From positions 1 to 64,000 of the forward strand of contig NZ_JAFCJT010000009.1 in the NCBI RefSeq assembly GCF_018130785.1: a DNA stretch of 64,000 bases. The letters run 5' to 3'. The DNA comes from Bradyrhizobium liaoningense (GTDB lineage Bacteria; Pseudomonadota; Alphaproteobacteria; Rhizobiales; Xanthobacteraceae). The notes under the pieces were generated by a model. The model saw only the letters and a program-made list of their open reading frames with translations, was not told the DNA's origin and ran no database searches. Shown here piece by piece: positions 44,546 to 52,623 of the stretch. How positions within the stretch are numbered: position 1 is the first letter of the stretch; each line of letters starts with the position of its first letter. The translations under genes and the position numbers were made by a program.

Positions 44546-44585
44546 ACTCGCTCAGCTGTAAAGCCGAGCGAGTTCTTCTTTTTTG
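44546..44585 (+). terminator. Intrinsic terminator inside the 3' end of the convergent gene
   Basis: ACTCGCTC (44546-44553) and GAGCGAGT (44566-44573) form a perfect 8-bp stem with a 12-base loop, followed by TCTTCTTTTTTG. It terminates the plus-strand binding-protein transcript and overlaps the last codons of the minus-strand ligase gene (stop at 44552). Confidence 0.8.
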
Positions 44586-46285
44586 ACCTTGCCGGTCGCA
44601 GTCATCGGCAATGCATCGACGATCCGGATCTCGGGAATCTTGTAGACCGCGAGACGCTCCCGGCAGAATGCCGAGAGCACCTCAGCAGTCGTCTGCCCCT
44701 TGCGCTCCGGCAGCACGGTGACGAAGGCGACCGGGACCTGCCCGCGCGCGTCGTCGACGCGTCCGATCACACCGCTTCCGGTGACATCGGGATGCTGACC
44801 GAGCGCCGCCTCGATCTCGGAGGGAAACACGCTCATCCCCTTCACTTTCAGCATTTCCTTGCGCCGGCCGAGGAAGTGGATGGTCCCCTGCTCCGAAATC
44901 ATTCCGATGTCACCGGTGCGCAGCCAGCCATTGACGAGACCCTCGGCCGTCGCATCCGGCTTGTTCCAGTACCCCTTCAGCAGCGACGGCGTGCGCACGC
45001 ACAACTCGCCCTCCTCCCCGAGCGGCAGAAGCCGGTCCGAGCCGAACTCCAGGATCTTGAAGTCGGTCTGGGGCACGGGAATGCCGCAGAAGATCTGCCG
45101 CTGCTTGAGGTCGCGATCGTCATCCTGCCAGCCGCGGTTGAAGGCATCGTAGGAATGCGTTTCGGTCATCCCCCACGCCGCTTCCCGCAGCGTCGTTCCC
45201 GTGAGCTTGCGCCATCCGTCGCGGAACACCGGATTGAGCTTCTTGACGAAGGACGCCACCATGACTTCCCGCAATGAGCTGAGGTCGTACCGGCTCGCGT
45301 CCGCCCGGTTCATGATCTCGACCTCATTGTCGACAACCATGTTCGAGATGGTCGCGCGATAGCGCTGGACGGCGAACATGTAGGCCTGCGGATCCCAGCG
45401 GGCCATCAGCACGCAGGTCGACCCCGTCACCATCGGCAGGATGATGCCGAGGTCCTCGCCGGCCATCCAGAAGATCGGCCAGAAATTGATGATGACGTCG
45501 TCGGACGTGACCCTCATCGACACCGATCCCATGACGGCGCCGGTGAACAGCATGTCGAACTGCGTGTGGACGCAGCCCTTCGGCATACCGGTGGTACCGC
45601 CCGTGTAGTTCAGCGCCGCAATATCGTCGATGCCGGCATCGACCCGCGGCGGCGCATCGGCTTCCTGAGCGAGCGCTGCCATGAGGTCGATGGAATTGGC
45701 GATCGCGACCCGCGGCGCCGTCAGCGCCGGCGGCAGCGGCCCCTCGGGTTCGGCCCCCAGCGCATCGCCAAAGCTCGTGACGACGAGATGCGCGATATTG
45801 CACTCCTGCCGGACCTCCTCGACGAGATGGGCCAGCTGATCATGCGCGATCACGATGCGCGCCTGCGTGTCGTTGATCTCGTAGGCGAGCTCCGGCCGGG
45901 TGAACATCGGGTTCACGGGCACATGGACACAGCCGGCTTTGAGGATGCCGTAGAAGCAGACATAGAATTGCGGGCAATTCGGCAGGAACACCGCGACACG
46001 GTCGCCCCGCCGCGCACCGAGACGGTTGAGGAGGCTCGCGAAGCGATCGCTGAGACGATCGAGCTCGGCGTAGCTGATGGCACGACCGTAGAACAGCACC
46101 GCCGCCTTGTCGGGTTGCCGCCGTGCCCACTCACGCAGGTAATGCGTCAGCGGCTGGCGGCCGAGCGGAAACACCGGCTCCCTGGGCACGCCAGCCGGCC
46201 AAAGCGTGACCTGCAGGCCGCGCACATGCGCCAGATAGCTCTCTTCGTTGCGTGTGTAGTCGGTATCGGGCTCGACCCCTGTCAT
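44552..46285 (-). CDS. Acyl-CoA synthetase (AMP-forming)
   Basis: This 577-residue ANL ligase has the P-loop NYTGGTTGMPKGCVHT (Gly in place of the usual Ser), AAWGMTETHSYDAF, LRTGDIGMISEQGTIHFLGR and the C-terminal Lys motif MTATGKVKKEEL. It belongs to a longer-acid type rather than the carnitine-ligase-like set (N-terminus YLAHVRGLQVTLWPAGVPRE). GGGAGGA precedes the start, 25 bases after the stop of the single-chain carboxylase gene, so the two form one operon. A medium- or long-chain or branched acid is plausible given the neighbour. Confidence 0.9.
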   Translation of the reverse strand: MTGVEPDTDYTRNEESYLAHVRGLQVTLWPAGVPREPVFPLGRQPLTHYLREWARRQPDKAAVLFYGRAISYAELDRLSDRFASLLNRLGARRGDRVAVFLPNCPQFYVCFYGILKAGCVHVPVNPMFTRPELAYEINDTQARIVIAHDQLAHLVEEVRQECNIAHLVVTSFGDALGAEPEGPLPPALTAPRVAIANSIDLMAALAQEADAPPRVDAGIDDIAALNYTGGTTGMPKGCVHTQFDMLFTGAVMGSVSMRVTSDDVIINFWPIFWMAGEDLGIILPMVTGSTCVLMARWDPQAYMFAVQRYRATISNMVVDNEVEIMNRADASRYDLSSLREVMVASFVKKLNPVFRDGWRKLTGTTLREAAWGMTETHSYDAFNRGWQDDDRDLKQRQIFCGIPVPQTDFKILEFGSDRLLPLGEEGELCVRTPSLLKGYWNKPDATAEGLVNGWLRTGDIGMISEQGTIHFLGRRKEMLKVKGMSVFPSEIEAALGQHPDVTGSGVIGRVDDARGQVPVAFVTVLPERKGQTTAEVLSAFCRERLAVYKIPEIRIVDALPMTATGKVKKEELARLYS

Positions 46286-46310
46286 TGCTTCCTCCCTTGT
46301 TCGCCCGTGT

Positions 46311-49300
46311 TCACCACAGGTCGACGCGTGTCGTTCGTCTCACGCTGAACCGTCCTGGCTGCATCGACGCCTTGAGCCCGCGGACGATCCAGCGCCGGGT
46401 CTCGCAGGGGTCGATGACGTCGTCGACCTCGAGGAAGGTCGCGCCGCTCAGCGCCTTGTTGTCCTCGTAGGACTTGGCGACCATCTGGTCGAACCAGGCT
46501 TTTCGTGCCGCCGCGTCCTCGATCGCGGCGAGCTCTTTCCGATAGGCGAGCTTCACGGCGCCTTCGAGGCCCATGGCACCGAACTCGGCGCTGGGCCAGG
46601 CCACCATGAAGAACGACATCTGGCTCGATCCGCCGGCCATGGCCAGCGCACCGAGCCCATAGGCCTTGCGCAGCACCACCGTGAAATACGGCACCGTTGC
46701 CCGCGACGCCGCGACGAACACCCGGGAGACGTGGCGGACCTGGGCGGTCTTCTCGACCTCCGGCCCTACCATCATGCCCGGCGTGTCGCACAGCGAGACG
46801 ATGGGAATGCCGAACCCGTCGCAGAGCTGGATGAAGCGCGCCGCCTTGTCGCCGCCATCGGCGTCGATGGCACCACCAAGATGACGTGAATCATTTGCGA
46901 TCAGGCCAACCGGGATGCCCTCGATGCGCGCGAGCACCGTGATCATGCCTCGCCCGAAGGACGGACGCAGCTCGAGCACCGACCCGGCATCCGCGAGCGT
47001 CTCGATGATCGGCCGCACGTCGTAGGCGCGCAGCCGGTTCTCGGGCACGGCGTGGCGCAGCAGGCGCTGGTCGGCGCACGACCAGTCACGGACCCGCCCC
47101 TGGAAATAGCCGAGATATTTACGGGCAGCAGCGACACCCGCCGCCTCGTCCTCGACCAGCACGTCGATCACGCCGTTCGGCGCCTGGACATCCACCGGGC
47201 CGACGTCTTCAGGCCGAAACACGCCAAGCCCGCCGCCCTCGATCATCGCCGGGCCGCCCATGCCGATGTTCGACGTGCGGTCGGCGATGATGACGTCGCA
47301 GCTGCCCAGCAGCGCAGCGTTGCCCGCAAAGCACCGTCCCGAAACCACACCTATCAACGGCACCTTGCCGTTAATGGCGCCGACCTTCGAGAAGGTCGTT
47401 GTTTCCAGCCCCGCAGGCGTCGGCCATTCGTCACCGGGCCGGCCGCCGCCGCCTTCCGCAAAGAGCACGACGGGCAGCGACCATTTGTCGGCGAGCGACA
47501 ACAGTCGGTCCTTCTTTTTGTGATTGACGACGCCCTGCGTCCCCGCGAACACCGTGTAGTCGTAAGCCATGACGGCGCAGCGCGACTGCTCATCGCTGAA
47601 CAGCTCGCCATTCACCGCCCCGACGCCCGTGATCAGGCCATCGGCGGGACTCGTGCGGCGCAGTTCCTCCGGCGAGCGCCGCTGGCGCTGCGCCGCGAGC
47701 GCGAGCCCGCCATACTCGATGAAGGAGTCGGAATCGCAGAGGTCGGCGATATTCTCGCGCGCGGTTCGCTGGTTGGTCTTGCGACGGCGCGCAACGGCAT
47801 CCGGGCGGCCCTCGTCGAGCCGTTCTGCACGTCGCGCCAACGCTTCGGCCAGATCGCCTCTGATGTGATCGAGATCGATGGCTTCGGCTTCCTCGACACC
47901 GACCCCGACGTCGCCGGAAGGCGTGATGTGCAGGAGTGACTCGCCTTCGAAGATGGTGTCGCCTGGCGTGACGAGAATGTCTTCGACGACGCCCGCAACC
48001 GGTGCCGCGATCACATGCTCCATCTTCATGGCTTCGATCGCGACGACCTGCTGTCCCGCTCGCACGCGGTCTCCCCGCGCGATGTTGCAAGCAACGATCG
48101 TCCCCTGCAGCGGCGCCGGGATTGCGACCAATCCCTCCGGCGCATGGACCGCGTACCGCGCGCGTCCTGCGGTAAGCTGCGAGGACGCGATGGCCGCCTT
48201 GCTGTCGAAGACGCCGAGCGGATCGATGTCTCGGACATCGCGCGAGCGCTTGGCCGGCTGTTCAGCGCGGTCTGCAAACTTCGCCGCGGCCGCAAAGATG
48301 CTTTCGTGATGTTGCTCCAGGAATTTCGTCGACAGGCGGTCGGCAAGAAAATCCGCGTTTTCCAGGAGCGCGCGCAGCACGGGAATATTGGTCTCCACGC
48401 CGTCGATGCGAAACTCCTCCAGCGCCCGCCGCCCGCGCCGAATGGCATCGTCCATGCCTTCGGGTGAATAGGCGATGACTTTCGCCAGCAGGGAATCATA
48501 ACGAGGACTGGTGCGGTAACCGACATAGCCGAACGTATCGACACGGATGCCTGGACCGCTCGGCAGGGTGAACTCCATCAGCGCGCCTCCGGTCGGCCGC
48601 GCGCCGCCATCGGCCGTCATCTTCTCCATGTTGACGCGGAACTGGATCGCGCCGCCGCGCGCAACGGGCGCGTAGCCGAGACCGATGTCGAGCAAGCGCA
48701 GGCCCGAAGCGACGCGGATCTGCGTCTTGACCAGGTCGATCCCGTAGATCTCCTCGGTCACGGTGTGTTCGACCTGCAGGCGCGGATTGGCCTCGATGAA
48801 GACGAAGCTGCCGCCGTCCGCTGGCATCAGGAATTCGAATGTCCCGAGGCCGCGATACGCCGCAGCAGTGGCCATGCGGACCGATGCCTCGCACATGGCG
48901 TCGCGCAGTTTTGGCGTCAGACTCCGGCTCGGCGCCATCTCGACGATCTTCTGATGGCGCCGCTGGATGGTGCATTCGCGCTCGCCCAGATGGACGATTG
49001 CGTAGCCATCGCCGACGACCTGCACTTCGATATGGCGCGCGTTCGGCAGGTAACGCTCAACATAGAGCGCATCGGCGCCAAACGAGGCCTGCGCCTCGGA
49101 ACGACAGCGCTCCCAGGCAGCAGAGAGTTCGGCCGGGGCCGATACGACGCGCATGCCGCGGCCACCGCCCCCGGCCACCGCCTTGATCATGATCGCGCCG
49201 TCGCTGCCAAGCTTGTCTAGGAAGGCCGCGGCCTCGGCCTGGGAAACCGCTCCGGCGGATCCTTCGAGTACGGGGACGCCGGCGTCGCGCGCGTGCCGCC

Positions 49301-49658
49301 GCGCTTCCGACTTGTTGCCGAACAGTTCGAGCGTCTCCGCGGCCGGACCGATGAAGGTCATCCCTGCAGCAGACAGCGCCCGCGCGAAGGCCGGGTTCTC
49401 CGACAGAAACCCATAGCCGGGATGCACCGCATCGCAACCGGTCTGTCGCGCTGCATCGACGATGGCTTCGATATCGAGATAGGCCGCAGCTCCCACACCC
49501 GGCAATTGGCGTGCTTCGCTGCCGGCCTTAGCGTGGGCGGAAGCCGCGTCATCCGCGGGAAACACCGTGACGACGGGGATGTCCAGCTCGAACGCCGCCC
49601 GTGCGATGCGAAGCGCGATTTCGCCGCGGTTGGCGATGAGCATCTTTCGAAACGGCAT
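46311..49658 (-). CDS. Single-chain acyl-CoA carboxylase (BC-BCCP-CT)
   Basis: This 1115-residue protein contains all three carboxylase parts in one chain. Biotin carboxylase (about 1-455): ATP-grasp loop VAGGGGRGMRVV (161-172), KIVEMAPS and EANPRLQVEHTVTE (289-302). Carrier (about 515-578): EAMKMEH with biotinyl Lys545. Carboxyltransferase (about 596-1115): CDTPGMMVGPEVEKTAQV, FGAMGLEGAVKLAYRK. Family knowledge: single-chain enzymes of this layout form the long-chain acyl-CoA carboxylase (LCC) group, able to accept acyl-CoAs of different chain length. A GGGAAGGA site precedes the start. It is the first gene of the operon with the ligase at 44552 and is divergent from the MarR gene at 49791. 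Confidence 0.93.
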   Translation of the reverse strand: MPFRKMLIANRGEIALRIARAAFELDIPVVTVFPADDAASAHAKAGSEARQLPGVGAAAYLDIEAIVDAARQTGCDAVHPGYGFLSENPAFARALSAAGMTFIGPAAETLELFGNKSEARRHARDAGVPVLEGSAGAVSQAEAAAFLDKLGSDGAIMIKAVAGGGGRGMRVVSAPAELSAAWERCRSEAQASFGADALYVERYLPNARHIEVQVVGDGYAIVHLGERECTIQRRHQKIVEMAPSRSLTPKLRDAMCEASVRMATAAAYRGLGTFEFLMPADGGSFVFIEANPRLQVEHTVTEEIYGIDLVKTQIRVASGLRLLDIGLGYAPVARGGAIQFRVNMEKMTADGGARPTGGALMEFTLPSGPGIRVDTFGYVGYRTSPRYDSLLAKVIAYSPEGMDDAIRRGRRALEEFRIDGVETNIPVLRALLENADFLADRLSTKFLEQHHESIFAAAAKFADRAEQPAKRSRDVRDIDPLGVFDSKAAIASSQLTAGRARYAVHAPEGLVAIPAPLQGTIVACNIARGDRVRAGQQVVAIEAMKMEHVIAAPVAGVVEDILVTPGDTIFEGESLLHITPSGDVGVGVEEAEAIDLDHIRGDLAEALARRAERLDEGRPDAVARRRKTNQRTARENIADLCDSDSFIEYGGLALAAQRQRRSPEELRRTSPADGLITGVGAVNGELFSDEQSRCAVMAYDYTVFAGTQGVVNHKKKDRLLSLADKWSLPVVLFAEGGGGRPGDEWPTPAGLETTTFSKVGAINGKVPLIGVVSGRCFAGNAALLGSCDVIIADRTSNIGMGGPAMIEGGGLGVFRPEDVGPVDVQAPNGVIDVLVEDEAAGVAAARKYLGYFQGRVRDWSCADQRLLRHAVPENRLRAYDVRPIIETLADAGSVLELRPSFGRGMITVLARIEGIPVGLIANDSRHLGGAIDADGGDKAARFIQLCDGFGIPIVSLCDTPGMMVGPEVEKTAQVRHVSRVFVAASRATVPYFTVVLRKAYGLGALAMAGGSSQMSFFMVAWPSAEFGAMGLEGAVKLAYRKELAAIEDAAARKAWFDQMVAKSYEDNKALSGATFLEVDDVIDPCETRRWIVRGLKASMQPGRFSVRRTTRVDLW

Positions 49659-49753
49659 GTCGATCCTTCCCGGCTCTTCCCAGCTCTTGTGCTAACTGTC
49701 GTGCTAGCTCTTGGGACTGCGTTTGGCCGGAAGGCTATGGACAAGCCGATATT

Positions 49754-49771
49754 ATGTCAATATCATTACAT
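49754..49771. promoter_or_regulatory. Candidate MarR operator between the carboxylase and MarR genes
   Basis: ATGTCAATATCATTACAT is an imperfect 18-bp palindrome in the divergent region, 20 bases before the MarR start (49791) and 96 bases before the carboxylase start (49658). With one more base pair on each side it reads TATGT...ACATA, and with two it reads TTATGT...ACATAA. It matches the site at 43207-43224 in 16 of 18 positions (reverse orientation). Confidence 0.75.
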
Positions 49772-49790
49772 AACTAAGGGGGCGCGCGCG

Positions 49791-50285
49791 ATGCCGACTG
49801 CCATCAAGACCGGAACAAGGACCAGCCGCGACCTGCCGGCCGGCAATTCGTCACGCGATCACCTCAACAACAAACTGTTCTTCCGGCTGTTTCAGGCCGC
49901 CAACATCTACGAGACCCAGGCCGTCCGCGAAGTGGGTTTTTCTGCCGTCACCGGTGCGACGCTGGGCGCGCTGTATCGCGACCCCAAGGGCATGCTGTTC
50001 TCCGATCTTTACGCTTATCTCGGCGTGAGCCGACAGAATCTCGACGCCGTCCTGAAGGGGCTGGAGAAGAAGGGCTTCGTCGAACGTGTCGAGGTCGAGG
50101 ACGATCGCCGCAAGCGGATGGTGTGCCTGACACCTGATGGCATCGAGGCCTGGACCGATCTGCACACCCGCTCGCTGGAATTTTTTCGGCAAGGAACGAA
50201 GGGCGTGTCGGCCGCGGAGATTACCGAGTGCATCGAAACGCTGTCCCGCGTCGCGCGCGGACTGCGCGCCATCGGAGCGGACTGA
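49791..50285 (+). CDS. MarR-family regulator
   Basis: This 164-residue winged-helix protein has the MarR fold: helices before the winged motif (NNKLFFRLFQAANIYETQAV), recognition part LFSDLYAYLGVSRQNLDAVL and KGLEKKGFVERVEVEDDRRK with the DxR wing, then a dimer helix. The start at 49791 has AAGGGGG before it; the frame is open long before but carries no domain. It is divergent from the carboxylase-ligase operon and probably represses that operon, itself and the 43285 binding-protein gene through the shared 18-bp site. The inducer is probably an acyl-CoA or the free acid. Confidence 0.87.
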   Translation: MPTAIKTGTRTSRDLPAGNSSRDHLNNKLFFRLFQAANIYETQAVREVGFSAVTGATLGALYRDPKGMLFSDLYAYLGVSRQNLDAVLKGLEKKGFVERVEVEDDRRKRMVCLTPDGIEAWTDLHTRSLEFFRQGTKGVSAAEITECIETLSRVARGLRAIGAD

Positions 50286-50414
50286 GATTGCACGGTTGCG
50301 CCCTCCGGCGCGGGACTGAAGGAAGCTCCGGCACATCGCAACGACCGGGGCCATTCAAATCGGCCAGCGCGCCTCTGGTGCGCGGTCGGAACACGAACAA
50401 GCAGGGAGGTTTCA

Positions 50415-52043
50415 ATGACGAGCCACAAGGTTCCCGCCGCGGAAGAATGCGTCCTGAGCTGCCTCCTTGAACGCTGGGGGCGCGAGACGCCGGAGAAGGT
50501 CTACGCCACCTTCGACGACGGCACCCAGCTGGAATATGGCGAACTGCTGCGTCTGGCGCGCAGAACCGGCAACGCCCTGCAAACGTTGGGCGTGAAGCAA
50601 GGCGATACGGTCCTTGTCTGGCTTCCGAACGGCCCCGAATGTTTGCGCGCCTGGTTTGGCATTAACGTGATAGGCGCCGTTTACGTACCCATCAACACAG
50701 CCTATCGTGGCGGAATTCTCCAGCATGTCGTCAACAATGCCGGCGCAACGGTCGCGATCGTCCACGCGAGCCTGCTGCCGCGCCTCGGCGACATCGACAG
50801 AGCCGAGCTACGCAAGGTCGTCGTGATCGGCGGTGAGCCAGCTTCAATTGGCGGCCTCGAGGTGCTGCCGTCGAGCGCCCTCGATTCAACGTCCGAGAAT
50901 GCCCCGCCCCTCGATCGTCCGATCGCGCCCTGGGACACCCAGACTATCATCTACACATCCGGGACGACCGGCCCCTCGAAAGGCGTCCTGTCGTCCTACG
51001 CCCACCTCTATGCCACAGGGCGAGGCATCTCGGCCGACCGGGACGGCATCCCGTACCTCGACTCCAGCGACACATTCATGGTGAACCTTCCGCTGTTTCA
51101 TGTCGGCGGGACGGGGCCGAGCTACGCCATGCTGATCAACGGCGGCTCTATCGCCATGGTCGATCGTTTCGACACCGGATCATTCTGGTCCACGGTGGCG
51201 AAGACCAGGACAACGATGGTGATCCTGCTCGGCGTTATGGCCAGCTTTCTGATGAAGCGAACAGACAACGGCGATGAGAAAGACAGCCCGCTCAAGAACG
51301 TCACCGTCATTCCCCTGAGCGAGGAAGGGATCGCGTTCGGCAAACGCTACGGCGTCACAACGCACACGCTCTTCAACATGTCTGAAGTCTCCTGCCCGCT
51401 GGCCACAGAGCCCAACCCGACCGTCGCAGCCGCCTGCGGCAAGCCACGGGCCGGCGTCGAGGCCCGCCTCGTCGACGCTCACGACTGTGAAGTCGCGATT
51501 GGCGAGATCGGGGAACTTGTCCTGCGAACCGACACGCCTTGGGCCATGAACCACGGTTACAACAAGGCCGCGGAGGCCACCGCACTCGCCTGGCGCAATG
51601 GCTGGTTTCACACGGGCGATGCCTTCCGCGTTGATCAAGACGGCAATTTTTTCTTCGTCGATCGCTTCAAAGACGCCATCCGCCGGCGTGGCGAGAATAT
51701 CTCTTCATTCGAAGTCGAGCTCGAAGTCGCCGCTCACCCGGCCATTCGAGAAGCCGCTGCCGTTTCCGTACCGAGCGAACATGGCGAGGACGACGTTCTT
51801 GTCGCGATCTCCCTCGCGGAAGGACAGACGCTGGATCCCGCGGACCTCATTCACTTCCTCAAGCCAAGAATGGCTCACTTCATGGTGCCACGATACATCC
51901 GCATCCTGGGAGACCTGCCGAAGACGCCAACCAACAAGGTTGAAAAGTATCTTCTACGCAGAGACGGAGTAACTGCGGACACGTTCGATCGCGATGCGGC
52001 AGGCATTGTCATCAAGAGCGAGCCGGTGCGCCCGCTGCGTTAG
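50415..52043 (+). CDS. Acyl-CoA synthetase, carnitine-CoA ligase-like
   Basis: This 542-residue ANL ligase is paralogous to 30379 and 40355: P-loop IYTSGTTGPSKGVLSSY, LFNMSEVSCP, FHTGDAFRVDQDGNFFFVDR, IRRRGENISSFEVELEVA and KTPTNKVEKYLLR. GGGAGG precedes the start. It lies 129 bases after the MarR gene on the same strand and could be co-transcribed with it. Unlike the other ligases it has no binding-protein partner on its 3' side, because repeat copy B and the gene-poor zone begin there. Confidence 0.9.
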   Translation: MTSHKVPAAEECVLSCLLERWGRETPEKVYATFDDGTQLEYGELLRLARRTGNALQTLGVKQGDTVLVWLPNGPECLRAWFGINVIGAVYVPINTAYRGGILQHVVNNAGATVAIVHASLLPRLGDIDRAELRKVVVIGGEPASIGGLEVLPSSALDSTSENAPPLDRPIAPWDTQTIIYTSGTTGPSKGVLSSYAHLYATGRGISADRDGIPYLDSSDTFMVNLPLFHVGGTGPSYAMLINGGSIAMVDRFDTGSFWSTVAKTRTTMVILLGVMASFLMKRTDNGDEKDSPLKNVTVIPLSEEGIAFGKRYGVTTHTLFNMSEVSCPLATEPNPTVAAACGKPRAGVEARLVDAHDCEVAIGEIGELVLRTDTPWAMNHGYNKAAEATALAWRNGWFHTGDAFRVDQDGNFFFVDRFKDAIRRRGENISSFEVELEVAAHPAIREAAAVSVPSEHGEDDVLVAISLAEGQTLDPADLIHFLKPRMAHFMVPRYIRILGDLPKTPTNKVEKYLLRRDGVTADTFDRDAAGIVIKSEPVRPLR

Positions 52044-52246
52044 GCACAAGGCACTCTGTTCACTAGATTGGTGCGTTTGGGTCGCCGACTTAGTGCTCCC
52101 TGTCTCCTCGCTATACGTACGCCACGCTACGCAGCACCACTCCTTCAGCAAAACGTCTGTTGGAAATCCGCCTCCACACACTTAAACCCAAACCCGCGAG
52201 ATCCATCGAGACCTAAGCTTAATGCAGCCGTCAACCGCCGATCGCA
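52044..52246. other. Gene-poor region before repeat copy B
   Basis: This 203-base stretch plus repeat B and its 3' flank to 52623 form a 580-base gap. It has no convincing gene, tRNA or terminator. Base composition is more AT-rich than the neighbouring genes, which fits relic or recently inserted DNA. Confidence 0.4.
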
Positions 52247-52496
52247 CTACTCCCACTCAATCATTTGGGACGACGTTTCGTCGTTGATCTTCAAGCACAA
52301 TTCCTCGAGCTTGCCGGACAAATCCCGACGGCATATCCGCCGCAATTTTTTGGTCTTGAATTCACAGAATAATTTTGGACCTCACAAGCACCAGCAGTTC
52401 CGCCACCTATCGGAGTGTATCGACTGGATAGCTCGCCGCACGCGCAAGCAACACTGACAGTGCTCGCACTGACACAGATCTTCAAATACCGTCAGA
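52247..52496. repeat. 250-bp dispersed repeat, copy B
   Basis: This is the partner of copy A at 11036-11285, in the same orientation and of the same length. Identical blocks are CTACTCCCACTC (52247), GGTCTTGAATTCACAGAA (52352), CGCCACCTATCGG (52401) and TTCAAATACCGTCAGA (52481). Its minus strand also ends I-N-D-E-T...M-I-E-W-E-stop, with an upstream TGA. It lies between the last ligase gene and the amidohydrolase gene, so A and B flank the catabolic block. A third, decayed copy is at 55292. Confidence 0.85.
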
Positions 52497-52623
52497 TGTC
52501 AGGAACACATCTCCGGTCCCCGGAGCCGCTCTCCGCATTGCCGTGCTTCGGCTCAAGCGTCCAGCGTCGGCAGATGCTGGCGGCGTCGACATTACGCGCT
52601 TTGGCGTCAGTCTCCTCCCTGAG

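Noticed and set aside
52044..52246. Possible tRNA or small RNA in the AT-richer gap
   Set aside because: I found no TTCRA-type T-loop with a matching acceptor stem, and no terminator-like end.
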